Assembly: GCA_963556145.1 (NCBI GenBank)
Contig: OY744461.1
Location: 8,132,891-8,196,890 of the forward strand
Direction of reading: 5' to 3'
Source: Hygrocybe punicea
Taxonomy: Eukaryota > Basidiomycota > Agaricomycetes > Agaricales > Hygrophoraceae
Length of the DNA stretch: 64,000 nt
Position numbers and translations under genes: made by a program. Position 1 is the stretch's first letter. Each line of letters begins with the position of its first letter. Positions 1 to 13,033 of this stretch are shown in pieces. Below the pieces are notes generated by a model. The model was not told the DNA's origin. It saw only the letters and a list, made by a program, of their open reading frames with translations, and made no database searches.

Positions 1-651
1 ACCATTCTGCCAGAACTTCCACTTTCATGCCATGACATCGTTCCAAGCCCATGAAGACGACCAAAAGCATATGTCATAGCTGCATGCATTTTCTGAGCAT
101 ATGAATATGTGTTGCGTTCATCTATGGCTGGCCTTCTTGATCCATCAAGGAGAATCTCATCACACCTAGATATAAAAAATACAGGCACATGATCAGTATG
201 CACAATTAGTCTTATTTAATTGCATCTCACTGGTTCATAATCCAGGATGCAATGAACCATGGAGCATCTTGGCTTGATTGTAAGGAGAAAAATGACTCAT
301 CCTCCTTGATAAAGCCATTGGTATGCAGGAAACTTTCACATTGTTTCATAAGCCTGTACCATTGTATAGCCTGCTCAGCATACTGAAACAAAAGAACAAT
401 CATGTAATTGGATCCTCCCACCTCTGATACTCGCTATCAGTCTTCTCGGTAACACCTTTAGAAGCTTGGAGGAGGGCATCCCACATATCTGACATGTGGG
501 TGTCACCATCTTCATCTTCAAGAGTGGTGTCAAGCTGGGTCTCTTGTTCCCCTTCCAAGTCATCAGTGATTTCCAGTTCTTCTGGTCTATCTCGTGCATT
601 TGGAGGATTGAGAGCCTGGTAGACTCCAGGAAACTTTGATCTTGAAAGCAT
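1..651 (-). pseudogene. Crypton-like tyrosine recombinase, left copy (5' exons only)
   Basis: Mirror image of the 5' part of the right-hand copy. It contains the acidic N-terminal segment, the YAEQAIQWYRLMKQCESFL block and the start of the next exon, all reading toward base 1. The catalytic half would lie outside the window. Because the matching stretch of the right copy looks identical at protein level, the duplication is recent or the arms have been homogenised. Confidence 0.6.
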
Positions 652-893
652 AGACAGGCAATGTCATGGTGAGAGACAAAGAACAAGTTTGTCACAGTCA
701 CATGTCACCACAACCCTTGACCCTTGACCACAGCAAATGTTTATTGTATTATTACGAGTTACAATACAGGAGGAGTCATGTGAGCTTGTGGATTCAATGA
801 TGAGCATGAATCATCCTTTTTCACCGTATATGGTTTGTTATGGGGATCTGAGCTGCTGACAGAGTCAGAACCACACTGGTATTTATGTCCACC

Positions 894-1470
894 TCACCTT
901 TGAGTGATACGATCAGCCAACTCCACCTCCCCCATGATACCATCACCTATCTGCTCATGTTGCACCAAATTGGGGACCTTGAAACGGATAGCTTCCAGAT
1001 AACATAAAGCTGTCTGTAGGATGCTTCTGGACGTGCGTGAGCACCAGAGCACCTCGTGGACAAAGCCCTTGGTTGGAACCAAATTACTGCGAGGTTGGGC
1101 GCTTGACGCACTTTGGTCGCTGTTTGGTCAACCGGATAGGGATGTGGCAGGTGAGGCAAGAGACGGAGGGGAGACAGGAGAGTGCTGTGTCAGTGGAGAG
1201 ATTGGAGAAGGGAGTTGAGTATTTCGTTGGTGACAGAAACTGTATGGGCAATACTGAATTGCCAGCCAAGGCGACGGTCTCTGAAGCCTGGGATGACAGT
1301 AAGAAGAGATTTGGGATATCTTGGGCAGGCCATATTTTGCATAGTGATTTGACTGTTTGATCTGCAACATTGCCATTGAAATTAGCAAATTGCATTGGGG
1401 CGGATATTTTGTGGATTGCGGAAATTGGACAAGAAAAGAAAAGAAAACTCACCAACCAATCTGAGGACAT
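894..1470 (-). pseudogene. Cyclin-like 5' gene fragment (left arm)
   Basis: Counterpart of 3154-3741. It starts MSSDW, has the same serine/proline-rich linker and ends in the block FVHEVLWCSRTSRSILQTAL, which resembles the start of a fungal Pcl/G1-type cyclin box. The rest of the cyclin box is absent. The same in-frame TGA before the cyclin block is present in both arms, so the nonsense mutation predates the duplication or was copied by conversion. No function is expected. Confidence 0.45.
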
Positions 1471-2329
1471 TTATTCTTTTGAGAGTCGCGGAGTTGACTA
1501 CATTTCGGTGTGGAAGAAAGAAGAACTTGCATTGGGGGATCAATTTCGCATAGAGATGTAATAGAGAGGGGTGAAGAGGAGGCAGAAGATGCTGGGGTAT
1601 TCAAGTAAGACACCAGAGGCAACTGAGAGGGGAGAGGAAGGCAGAGTAGGGTGATCACGAGGGGAGAGATCGAGGGAGAGGGAGAGGGATGAGACATATG
1701 GCAGAGGGAGAAGAACTCGGATGGCTGCAGGAAGGGTGGTCAATTTGGGACGTCTTGTGGCTGGACCGGATCTTTTTTTTCACCCTGCGGGCCCTGCACT
1801 CAAGTTTTCGCTCAGCAGGAATTTTCATGAGTTCAACAAGGGATTTTGCTGGGGAAAAGATGCCCACAAGACAGTCCTGGCATATGAAGCGTGGGAAGTG
1901 CGGTTGTGGCGGCCTCGAAAACGATCCGGTCACTGTGATGGGGCAGTCACATTTGGCCCTAGGCTCGAACTCGGATGGAGACCCCGGACAGCCCACGATC
2001 AATGGATCTTGGTCGATCATTGAATTGTTTCCGCAAGAAGACATGTGAACGAAGGGGGCAAATAAACAATGCGGCGCTGCACAAATCTCTACCCCCCCCC
2101 CCAAAAGACAAGTTACGATGATTGGCCAACGATTGCCTCTTTCCCCCTGCAACCCAAACCAATGGAAGGGAGGGATCCAGGCCAAGCCCAAGCCCCACCC
2201 AAGAGGGCAAAGCAAAATAATGCACCAAATTGTAGGCGCATTTAGGCTTTGGCTTCTAATTGGGCAAGGTACATGAGCCTGACACACTCACCTTTCATGG
2301 TCTACTTTGACCATGTTTAAGTCAGTCCA

Positions 2330-4634
2330 CCCCTACAGGAGAAGGCGGCAGGACTGGAAAAACTGTGGTGATGTGGTGAAGCGGGTACTGGCAGGTAAGA
2401 GAAAAATGTTGTGCCCAAAGCAAAGCGATGAAAAAAGCAAGGCGCAGAAAGTCAGATGGAGAACTCCGAGGGTCCCTGACAACGCCAACGAGGCTTCAAA
2501 TTTTACATCACTTATTATTGTAATCGGTTTCTGCCAAATGCCGGGACTGTCTTTGTGAGCGTCTTTTCCCCCTGCAAAATGTCTATTGAGCTGATGAAAA
2601 TCCCCCGCGAAAACTTGAGCGCAGGCCCCACAGGGCACAAAAAAAATGGTCCACTTCAGCCAAAGACATCCCCCGGGCCATTCCATCCCCAATCCAGTCC
2701 GCCCATTTGCCATATGCCTCATCCTACTCCCTCTCCCTCTTGTGTACCCTCTCCCATCATGCTCTCTCTCCCCTCACAATCACCCTAGCCGGATCATTTT
2801 CGAGTCCAGTTGCAAGGTTGGAACCTCACTTCTCCCATCTTCCCGTTGACACAATGCTCTCCTCTCTCACCAGCTCAATTTACTCTCTTCTGGTACATGC
2901 ACGCATTCTCCCACTCTCTCGCCCATAGGGCTCCCCCCACCACTCGCACCAGGGTCCGCTGGCAACCCTATAGTGCTCTTGCCTGCATCTCTCCCCTCTT
3001 GCTCACCTCCTGTGTCTTACTTGAATACCCCAGCATCTTCCGCCTCTTCACCCCTCTCTACCACATCTCTATGTGAAATCAATCCCCCAAAGCAAGTTCT
3101 TCTTTCCTCTACACCGAAATGTAGTCAACTCCGCAACTCTCAAAAGAATAAATATGTCCTCGGATTGGTCGGTGAGTTTTCTTTTCTTTTCTTGTCCAAT
3201 TTCCACAATCTGCGCAATATCCGCCCCAACACAATTTGCTAATTTGAATGGCAATGTTGCAGATCAAGCAGTAAAATCACTATGCGAAATATGGCCTGCC
3301 CAAGATATCCCAAACGTCTTCTTACTGTCATCCCAGGCTTCGGAAACCGTCGCCTTCGCCGGCGATTCAATATCACCCATGATCAGCCAAAACGGTTTAG
3401 GTCGCCCACGAAATACTCAACTCCCTTCTCCAATCTCTCCACTGACACAGCACTCTCCTGTCTCCCCTCCGTCTCTTGCCTCACCTGCCACATCCCTATC
3501 CGGTTGACCAAACAGCGACCAAAGTGCGTCAAGCGCCCAACCTCGCAGTAATTTGGTTCCAACCAAGGGCTTTGTCCACGAGGTGCTCTGGTGCTCACGC
3601 ACGTCCAGAAGCATCCTACAGACAGCTTTATGTTATCTGGAAGCTATCCGTTTCAAGGTCCCCAATTTGGTGCAACATGAGCAGATAGGTGATGGTATCA
3701 TGGGGGAGGTGGAGTTGGCTGATCGTATCACTCAAAGGTGAGGTGGACATAAATACCAGTGTGGTTCTGACTCTGTCAGCAGCTCAGATCCCCATAACAA
3801 ACCATATACGGTGAAAAAGGATGATTCATGCTCATCATTGAATCCACAAGCTCACATGACTCCTCCTGTATTGTAACTCGTAATAATACAATAAACATTT
3901 GCTGTGGTCAAGGGTCAAGGGTTGTGGTGACATGTGACTGTGACAAACTTGTTCTTTGTCTCTCACCATGACATTGCCTGTCTATGCTTTCAAGATCAAA
4001 GTTTCCTGGAGTCTACCAGGCTCTCAATCCTCCAAATGCACGAGATAGACCAGAAGAACTGGAAATCACTGATGACTTGGAAGGGGAACAAGAGACCCAG
4101 CTTGACACCACTCTTGAAGATGAAGATGGTGACACCCACATGTCAGATATGTGGGATGCCCTCCTCCAAGCTTCTAAAGGTGTTACCGAGAAGACTGATA
4201 GCGAGTATCAGAGGTGGGAGGATCCAATTACATGATTGTTCTTTTGTTTCAGTATGCTGAGCAGGCTATACAATGGTACAGGCTTATGAAACAATGTGAA
4301 AGTTTCCTGCATACCAATGGCTTTATCAAGGAGGATGAGTCATTTTTCTCCTTACAATCAAGCCAAGATGCTCCATGGTTCATTGCATCCTGGATTATGA
4401 ACCAGTGAGATGCAATTAAATAAGACTAATTGTGCATACTGATCATGTGCCTGTATTTTTTATATCTAGGTGTGATGAGATTCTCCTTGATGGATCAAGA
4501 AGGCCAGCCATAGATGAACGCAACACATATTCATATGCTCAGAAAATGCATGCAGCTATGACATATGCTTTTGGTCGTCTTCATGGGCTTGGAACGATGT
4601 CATGGCATGAAAGTGGAAGTTCTGGCAGAATGGT
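2330..4634. repeat. Right arm of the 4.6-kb inverted repeat
   Basis: Reverse complement of 1-2300. It continues without interruption into unique sequence after 4634, so here the arm ends only because the window starts inside its partner. It carries the cyclin-like fragment and the 5' exons of the tyrosine recombinase, both reading outward (plus strand). Confidence 0.9.
3154..3741 (+). pseudogene. Cyclin-like 5' gene fragment (right arm)
   Basis: An ATG at 3154 (MSSDW) is followed by GTGAGT, an intron-like stretch ending near 3262, then a Ser/Pro-rich segment with the phrase LPSPISPLTQHSP. A TGA at 3505-3507 interrupts the frame. The same frame then continues to FVHEVLWCSRTSRSILQTAL and YLEAIRFKVP, which looks like the first helices of a fungal cyclin domain. 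Homology stops at about 3741, so most of the cyclin box is missing. Upstream, 2700-3150 is strongly pyrimidine-rich, as in many fungal promoters and 5' UTRs. I infer a captured promoter plus 5' exons of a cyclin gene. The identity rests on recalled motif similarity only. Confidence 0.5.
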
Positions 4635-5695
4635 TGGAAACCCATCTGTGTCCAATGTAGTGTCAAGCTATATGGTAGGCCTGCGAAGGAGAAAGGTGAG
4701 TCAAGATAATTATTTATGTTGGTATACAAGTGTTGAATTACACAACCAAGGTTCAAGCAGGAGAGACATCCATAAGTGCATGTGCTATCACATCAGTGAG
4801 TTGGATTTTCTCTGGGATAATTCAAACAGTGATTTATTTGCTTTCTTTCAGGCAATGCTCAAGAAATTATGTCTTCAATCACCAAAGCAATATCTGGGCT
4901 ATCAAAAATTATGCTGCAGGCTCTTACTCCCAGAAACAAAACCCTTCAAGTATTCATGAATGGGGTGGTGGACAAACCTGCCATTTATTACAAGCTGCCT
5001 ACACAGTTGCATTTCTATGCTTATTGCGCTGAAGATCCAGGCACATGACATTGAGATCCTCTCTGCAACATGTTATAAGCTCACTTTGCCTTTTCACAAG
5101 ACTGACCAATTTGGAGGTACAGTTATGTTTGTGGATAAGAATGTCATTTTGCTTACCCCTGCTACATTTCAGAAATTCAACCATTTGTTCTGCATGCATT
5201 ATCTGAAGCAGAAGCCCATCTTTGCCCTGTTCGTGCCCTTGCAGAGTGGTTGAAAGTATCCAGGATCAACAAAGGTTATCTCTTTCGAAAGATGGCTTCA
5301 GGTGATCACATTTCAGATACAAACACTCCAATGGTATGCAATATTCACTGTAATAGTCATGTTTAACTGCTCAAATTCTGGATGAACAGACCTCAGAACA
5401 GTTCCTAGAATTGTTCAGGAACAACCTACTTGATATTGGTGTTGACCCTTATCCCTATGGAACTCACTCATTCAGGCATGGTGGATGTCAATACCTCTCA
5501 TCAGAATGCAGGTGGCCAATACGTCGCATCTGTGAATGGGGTGGATGGAGTACTGATTTCACTCACTTGACAATTGTCAAGTACCTCATCTCATCAAATG
5601 ATGATCCCACAGAGAGGCGAGAGGACTTTTTTGATCCAAACCATGCACCAACTGTCAAGTGCCCTACTTGTGGTAGAACCTGTGGTTGTGCCTGA
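3984..5695 (+). pseudogene. Crypton-like tyrosine recombinase, right copy
   Basis: A multi-exon relic. An acidic N-terminal exon (3984-4210) is followed by exons at about 4252-4406, 4470-4695, 4740-4797, 4854-5118, 5170-5333 and 5391-5695. The C-terminal half shows a tyrosine recombinase: an LCLLR block (first catalytic Arg), HLCPVRALAEWL, then PYGTHSFRHGGCQYL with the H-x-x-R pair, CEWGGWSTDF, and the candidate nucleophile Tyr in TIVKYL. It ends in a CPTCGRTCGC cysteine tail. Two lesions are visible: a frame change near 4875 (AMLKKL then YVFNHQ) and a deletion of about 10 bp near 5030 just after LCLLR. It is therefore probably inactive. The Crypton assignment rests on a stand-alone recombinase without reverse transcriptase nearby; termini were not found. 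Confidence 0.7.
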
Positions 5696-5819
5696 TCAGA
5701 CAAAAGCCTAAATGAACAATTGAATGATCCAGTTATGTAAATTTGTACATGTAAACTAGCTAGCCATATGTAAACTACGGTAACGTTTGGCAATGGATGT
5801 GGGGTCACTCATAACAAGT

Positions 5820-8427
5820 ATCTGACTTCCCCAACGATAAGTAAATTGTTTAGAGAAACTCGCACCATACTCAGTTTTGGCCAGCTCTGCAACATTCTTG
5901 TCCTCTATCAAACGCTGCTGTCAAAGGCGATTAGTGATGGCAGTGAAGGTCATTCGGGTACCATTGTCATTGCTAAATGTCCTCCAGAACTCCTCAGGGG
6001 TACCTTTACGATAGCGCTCGACAACAACCTAAAAGAGTAAGGTGGGAACAAGAAATGTTACAGAGAGAAAATAAAGAAATGTTACCTTCCATTCAAATCA
6101 TCTTGCTTTCATCCCCTTCCACTGGTCTTTTCTCCCAGACTTGTAGAGCTCAGGCCAATGCACAACAGGTACAGGATGGCCATTGAAAACCAATGAGGAT
6201 GTCCCAGACCAGTGTGGCAATTTGTAATCCCACATACCATTGAGGCATGGAAGGTCATTGGCAAATGAGACCGCTGGGGGATCAGGAACCTGGTCCAAGG
6301 TGAACTGGAGCATGGTCCCATTTTCAAGCGTGAGTGAATGCTCAGGGAGCACGGCGAGTGCTGTCTGGGGCTGAATCGGAAGTTTCTCTACTGTGTCGTG
6401 GACTTGGGGTAGGACCGGGGCACATGGTGATTGTACATCGTCAGGTGGCTGCAATGCTGTGCTAACTGACAAAGACTGCGGCAGTATTTGATGAGCAAGT
6501 CACTCACAAAATTAGAATAGTACTTACTGGAATTTGGGAGCCTCTCATGAGGTTTTTCATGCGGTGCTGGGACTATTTCTGGCTCAGGATACACAGTGGG
6601 CTCATATGGAAACATAGCACAAACATTGTCCACCTGAATAAGATGCTGTGAGTGCGGAATATCCACAAAAGCCTGCAACATACCCATGGGAGGAGCTGCT
6701 CAACTTGTTGAGCAGTTCAGGTGTTCTTCAATCGTTCTGTTGGGAGGGCATGGAGAATGGTGCCCTTCCCATCAAAAATGCTATGGCCTAAGAGTAGCTC
6801 TCAGCACTGAGCAGACGGCTTGGGCTTCATCTTGTGGACACCTCGCCTCAGCCCCTTGTGCAGCCATTTCATGCCAGCTATGAGACTGAAAAAGAAAAGA
6901 AAAGAATGGGCGCAGAGTGAATTAGACAGCGGATGGGTTAGTGCTCACCCTTTCCATGCGTCTCGGTCCCTGCTGTAACCTCTCAGCCGCTCGCATAGCA
7001 TTTCGGTGTTCCCTAAGATGGGAAGCTGACACTCCTGGCACCACTCTTTGAGGGTGGATTTCATCTGCCCATTTCTGGGGGAGCAACTGTACAAATCAAC
7101 GAGAAACAAAAGAAATAAGGTAAAGAGAAACTCACAGATTGAGAAAAGATACTTCGTGCTGCCCATCTGCGCCCACCTGACCTGGGAACAGCAGGAGTGC
7201 ATCCCCACTGCTTCTGGGGCTCCACGTTGGCGTCTTGGTGGATAACTCCACCTCTGCCGGCATTTGTGCTGCATGGTGGGGAGCCCAAAGGAGGAGCACG
7301 AGAATGCTGAGCAACCCGGAGTTGAAGTCGATGTTGAGGAATGTTAGTACCACTAGAAAGAGAAGCCTGCTAGCAGAATCGAGCAATATTGCCAGAATCG
7401 AGATTGCCGTCATCAGGCATGGGCTGGATGAGGTGGTGGAATGGTGGGATGGGGCAATGGCGGATGGGGTCTGTGCGTCCTCGCCATCGATCGGCTGGGT
7501 CGCAGCTGGCCTGCTTAACGTGCATGAATAAAGAAATACGCTGCAAGCGGGGGACGCGAAGCTGTTTGGTGTCATGTAGCCTTCATGATTCATTTCAATC
7601 CCGATCAGGTTCAGGTCCCAGCAAACACCGGGTGACACAATCATTTCCAAACTGTCAATTCTCAGCAAGAAGTTTGAGCTTGAAATGTCTGTCAAGTGAT
7701 GCCTAAGTGGTTGAGGAATTGGGTCGATGTTATGTTGCTCGGCTGTCTGAAGTCTACGATCCAGCAGAAAATCATTTATGGGAAGATTGTATTGCAAATC
7801 TCCCTGCTCTGCTTGAGGTATGATGACAATGATAGGTGAGGGGTAAGGACAGTGAAAAGATTTGGAATGAGGTGAGTAAAGACAGTGTGAGTTCATGGAC
7901 TCAGAGCAGAACTTCTACAACGATGGAATCATCACAAAGCCCCGAATTCCCTGTTCTCACTAGCAGCCTGAGCTTGCGCCCAACTGTGGATCGTGAAACT
8001 GCCGTTGTCCTCCATCTCCTTGGCACTGCTCTCTCCCTCATCATTAGCATCATTGTTGCCTATATGCTTCTCAATTGTATTTGCCATTTTCATCTTCTGA
8101 TCGTCCAATGTTGCTGTGAGGATAGCCTTGGATGGCAGCCACAGATTCACGCAAATAGGTGAGCAGCAGTGAGAATCAATGAAGTTTTTGGGGCCAGCAA
8201 TGCCATGATCACCAAGGCCTGAGTTACTCTGAGTGAAACAGGTGAATAGTAATCATGGCGACAACCTGCAAGACATCTCACCCAAAAACTGAATGGGACA
8301 TTGGGTCGAATAGCACAAGTTCATTTTGACCATCAGCATCATGGTTCAGAGACCCTACAATCAACACAGTGAGCAAGAGATCCAGAAATTGTGGAGCTGC
8401 CATACCTTGGAGATCAGAAAAGCTTAG
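5820..8427 (-). pseudogene. SAP-domain gene, C-terminal half (transposon-type repeat gene)
   Basis: The minus strand holds decayed exons. A SAP-like motif (LKEWCQECQLPILGNTEM, about 6950-7075) precedes a block containing GLRRGVHKMKPKPSAQ with stops at 6780-6890. Further down come WELYKSGRK-type and YRKGTPEEFWRTFSND segments (5850-6200). I recognise this order from a repetitive Agaricomycete family of unknown function. The 5' end at 8427 abuts the KDZ insertion. The splice-like DLQG/GTATGG just inside 8427 joins in frame to 20570 when the KDZ element and one TSD are removed. 7290-8300 has open segments I cannot assign. Confidence 0.5.
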
Positions 8428-8435
8428 CGCACAAG
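8428..8435. repeat. Target-site duplication of the KDZ transposon (left)
   Basis: CGCACAAG, repeated exactly at 20562-20569 immediately outside the opposite inverted repeat. Confidence 0.93.
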
Positions 8436-8515
8436 CACCTTAGGCAGCACTCCAGGGAGGTTCCCACGGCCTTCAAGGGGGGGTTCTTATGTGAGGGAGA
8501 AGTGGCCTTCGAGGC

Positions 8516-9178
8516 TTGCTCTTGTGGAGGTTCATGTCCGAGATACCTCTCAGAGCTTGAGTATAGACCTCTGTTGATATTACAGTCATGTATTTTACAA
8601 GCTTTCGACGGACCTCTGGATATGTTTTTACAGATGTATAAAGCAACTTCTGACTTTTTCTGCGGTATCATATCTGATTTCATATTGGTCCCTTGTCATG
8701 AAGAACCGCCGTTTTTATTCCTAGAACCAGCTAAGAGGTCGGCAGATATAAACAGGAACAGACCTAGAGCTATCTAGGAGGCACAAAGACAGTAAAACGA
8801 AGCAAGAAATCGGAGGAAAAGGGGGCATAAAACGACGCGAGGAATCAAAAAAGGGGGCAGAAAGAAGCGGGAGGGCAAGACGACAATGGCAAGAAACAAT
8901 AGAAAGTAAACACTAGCCAACGAACCTCAGCCTGCGTGTGCAGGTGGACCTCCAGCATCAGCATCAGGTTGCTTTTGTAAAGGGTGGCGAGACGGTTGGA
9001 AATCGCTCATTTCGATGTCCGTGGGGGGCCGCGACACATTATCACGCGAAGGATGGTGCTCACCAGCTCCGGAATCTGGGGCCACCCCTGAAGATCTCCC
9101 AAATGGGACTTGCGGGGCATTGCCAGAGGTATGCCGGCCATTGCTCTCGAAGCCCATCCAAGGTTGGCGGCCGCTGTG
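8516..9178. other. KDZ subterminal non-coding region
   Basis: Lies between the left inverted repeat and the stop of the accessory gene. The first part is AT-leaning; 8780-8920 is purine-rich (repeated aaaggggg-type runs). No supported gene. Confidence 0.6.
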
Positions 9179-12100
9179 CTAGTTAAGATACTCCCGATAG
9201 TCTCCAGGTGGTAGTCGATACTCGCTAGAAGGGGGATGGAAATCAATCCCCGGATGTCCCCGATATGCACTGGGAGGTCCCCAAGGGTCACCAATAGGCG
9301 GGCTGTGACTAGGAGCTGGTCCCCGATAGTCGGAAGGACCGTGGATGTCGCTCGGCACCAGCAGGCCAGAGTCGTACCCTACAGGTTTGGCTGCTGCCTC
9401 CCAGGCATGGCTCATGGAGGATCCCGGCACATCAGGAGGTCTTAATCCACGATACTCAGGGGGCGGGATTGGCCCGCCGGAGGAATATTCCATGGCATTC
9501 GAGCTAGGAGTAGCCGCATCACGGGGATCCGGCCCTGCTGTGGTCGCTGCAAATGGCCCACGGTGAAGCCCATACTGGGGGCGATCGAAATAGCCATATC
9601 CTAGCGAAGGAGGTGCATGATAAGGAGCTTGATATGGGTGCCGATCTTGAGGATAGGCAAGCTGTTCAAAATGGCCATAGCCATGTGGAGGCCATGAGCG
9701 TCCGCTTGGAAGGTATCCACGATGCTCGAGAACACCGGTTTCGTCCTGTGGAGCTGATGTGGTAGGTGGGTCGGGGATATTTGCGACAAGTGATGGCGGT
9801 TGTATCACCGGTGAGCGGCTACCAAGAAGGTTCCTGGGAGGGACTGGGAAACGTGGGGGCTGTAAAGTATGACAGTCCAACTCAGGTACATCGGTGGCTT
9901 GTGTCGGGATGAGTGGTGGGGCAGGTTGCACCACAGGCGAGCGGTTACCAGGAGTTGTCGAGGGAGGGACAGGGAACCGCGGGGACGTTGGAGCCTCTGA
10001 GAGGTTCACGGTTGGCTTGCTACTTCCTTGGGTCTCCTCGCCGTGATTTGGGCGAGGAGGCGACGCAGATATTCTGTTAAGAACATGGTCCCGGCTGTTG
10101 CTCAAGGTGCCGGCCAACGCAGCATCCTTATTCTGTTCGGCACCGCGATATGTGGGGGTAGGTAGAGGTCTTTCTGGCGATGGGGTAAAGAGAGCCGCCG
10201 CCAACTGTTCTGCTGCATCGCTCGACACCTTGTCCTTGCCCTTTCCTTTAAATGGCAAGCCAGTGGGTAGGGTCCGAAGTGGTTCCTTGAAGCCGCCTGC
10301 GGCCTGCATGGTTTGCCACGTCGGAAGAGGCTCCTTGGGATCTCCTTCGACCGGTACTCTGGCATCAGCCTGCCCTCTGCGCTGCCTTTGTGTTGGCATG
10401 CTGGTGAGAAGAGGCTCATCGACAATAGAGGGACTCGCTGTGAGAGGTATCAGTCAGAAACAGGGAGAGCGAATGTGATTATATGCATACAGTTATCTGA
10501 CAACGGTGAATCGACATCCACCCAGATGGGTTTTATTTTCTTCACGAACTTCTCCTGAACCTCCTGGGTAACCGACTCATCACAGCTATCTGGGATCACC
10601 GCAGCAGACCTCACTCTCTTTCTCATGGAACGTCCTGGAGCCACTTTTGTCCTCTTCAATGGGCGTGAAGGCGCAGTATCGTCCTCAGTGGAATCGTGTT
10701 TAGACTCATCCGAAAGAGGTCGCTTCCCTTTGGGAGGGGCCGGGATCTCAACCTGGACCTTTTTGGGCTGCTTAGAAGCCCTAGTCGAGCGAGGAAGGGG
10801 AGCGCTCATGACATCTGAGTGATTTACACCAACGGAAGCATTCTTGGAACCACCGGCGAGGTTGGATGGTGGTCCGGAATGCTTTGCTTTGACAGTTGTT
10901 TTTGCAGGACTCAGCGGCAAGCGAGGGTGCCCACGGAAGTCAACAGTGCCGTTAGCAAACTTCCGCCGACCAAAAGCCTGAGCAGAAGTTGATTCAGGAG
11001 GCACTCCCACAAATACTGGACTTCGGGAGGCTGTCAAATCACCTAGGAAAAAACCCTTAGATATTGCTCTACAACGACCATATGACATTTGTTGTACTGA
11101 CCCTTCTGTTCCTTGGTAACCGAACGAAACCGCAGTGGGAATTTCGGATCATCAAAAGCGTTCAGGATGTTGGTGACATGCAACTGGGTGAGGTCGTTGA
11201 TACCCTTGCTCTTTTGAGCAGATGGTGGTTTGTCACCGGGGAGCAGTGCATGCTCAGGGTAATTTTCGCATATTAAGCCAAATGTGGCAAGGTGGATGAC
11301 CATCAGTGACCAAGGGAACGTTTTCTTCGGCCACTTGAAGCCAAATCGAGCTGTTGCAAATCGCTCAGTGGACCAGCGAACAAAGACATAAGTGAGACTT
11401 ACAAAGTTCGTCGGTGAAACGAGTCTTCACCAATTCCAGACGGCCATTTGGGGTTAAGGCGGTCTCCATGGCGTTACTAGTGGTCGTTGGAGTTTCCTCC
11501 GTCTCAACCTTAGGAACCTCCGGCAGACCTCTGAGAGGCTCCTGGGCTTGTGTCTCCAGCTCAGGGATAGTATCTCCAAATGCCTCTTCGACGAGGGCCA
11601 GTGACATATTGTGCCTTTGAAGCTGGTCAGCAAACTCAAACATGTATCTGAGATGAGTTGGGAACATACTGGATATGTGCCTTGAAGTTGCCCACCATGG
11701 CATCATCATCCGCTCGACACCTCACTCGGAAGAACTAAGATATGATATCAGTACACAAGGTTACATATATAGGCATTGACTCGGACATACATCATGTGCA
11801 AACTCTGTCGTAAAAACCTCCCCGAGTGACCCGTCCTGGTTGACCGCCTTGCCGGCAATGACCAAGGCCGTCTCGAACCCATAGCGGGCACTGTGAAATT
11901 TGGCCTATAGAACTATGAGCATCGGGAATGACCATTTAGGCATACAGTCTTACCCTCTGGGTAACCTCGGAAGCGTACTTTTGAAAGGTTCTTGCCCGCT
12001 GGGCCAGAGTTTGAGCGCGAGGAGGTTCATTCATTCGTATCTCATCCCACACCTCCAAGATTTCATACCATGAATCAGGCAAGGCACGCTTGAATGCCTT

Positions 12101-13033
12101 GAAGCATGCGGTGGAAACCTCTAGGGTTAGTTGGGTGTCTGCACGGCCGTCAGCAACTCGTCAACAAAAAAATTGATAACTAAACTTACCTGGCTCGAAA
12201 CCGCCACGGCGAAGTTCCTCGGGATGATTCTGAGGGTGCTTGATGTATGTCTCATAGGCGTTCCAGGTGTTTCCGGGACCCTTGTTGGCCTTATTCTTCT
12301 GACCGTGTTGTTTGTCCCAGAAACTGAGGATCTGGTCCATCGATAATTGTGTTTCATCGGCTAGGGTACTGAAGTATGCCAGAACAGTGTTAAATCCATC
12401 CAACAACACTTTGCGATTCCGCTCTGACATGCGGCCGGCAGCTGTCCCATGAGGTGAAGTAGGTACACTGGGAGGCTCCGTGGAGGTCGCGTCTATTGTG
12501 GCTGGGTGATTAGAAGGGGGTGTAGCCGGAGGTGCTTTTCCAACTCCCAGAGGCGCACAATTGGAATGAGTAAGCCCAACGAGGCCAGTGCTGACTGGTG
12601 TAGATGGTGTGATTCGCATGACTGGAGGTGCATAACTGGTTTCTTTGCGAGTGTCAGGACTGGAGACACCTGGAACAAGTTGAGCACGTTGATCTGATGC
12701 CCGTGAGACCAATCCTGCATCACGGGAAGAGGCACGGACGACAGTGCGGAGACGAGTAGGTGTCTCGTATGAAGGGGTGGAGAGTCGCCTTTTACGTGGT
12801 GTACGTGGGGTCCCCCCACCGATTTGAGTTTCGGGGAATTCATAGAGGCCACCGTCATGCTCTACCGGGTCCTCACCAACTGTGGTGCCTGCAGGTGCAG
12901 AGCTACCCCGGTTAGTATGAATAGCAGGGTGGGCATGGAGGAGTTGCCGGTCTGATTCCTAGAGGGTGAAAATGTAAGAAAACGGGGAGGTTAGTCAGAT
13001 CGCTACGCTTACAAGAGTGTGCGGGAATGCCAT
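9179..13033 (-). CDS. KDZ-associated hypothetical protein (multi-exon)
   Basis: Starts ATGGCATTCCC at 13033; a short first exon is followed by GTAAGC and an acceptor CTCTAG before ESDRQLLHAHPAIHTN. The open frame then continues through a Pro/Ser/Thr-rich region, a conserved-looking block with FNTVLAYFSTLADETQLSMD and QILSFWDKQHGQ (about 12350), exons around 12000-12130, 11880-11960, 11365-11720 and 11060-11360, then a long basic disordered part (10500-11040) with KKIKPIWVDVDSPLSD. The last exon (9179-10420) is rich in Pro, Tyr and Gly with repeated YRG-type motifs and stops at 9181-9179. No enzyme motif is visible. I recognise it as a gene that accompanies KDZ transposases in Agaricomycetes; its role is unknown. 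Its lack of obvious lesions suggests the element was recently active. Confidence 0.65.

Larger units (their letters stand above)
1..2300. repeat. Left arm of a 4.6-kb inverted repeat
   Basis: Base n pairs with base 4635-n on the other strand over about the outer 1.2 kb. Translations of the outer segments (1-1225 versus 3410-4634) look identical, while the inner parts (1226-2300 versus 2330-3409) show scattered substitutions and indels. The left arm begins before the window. The right arm has about 215 bp extra around 2770-2985. Confidence 0.9.

Noticed and set aside
9236..10478. Plus-strand ORFs opposite the KDZ accessory gene
   Set aside because: Shadows of the Pro-rich minus-strand frame; overlapping frames with no start context or family signal.
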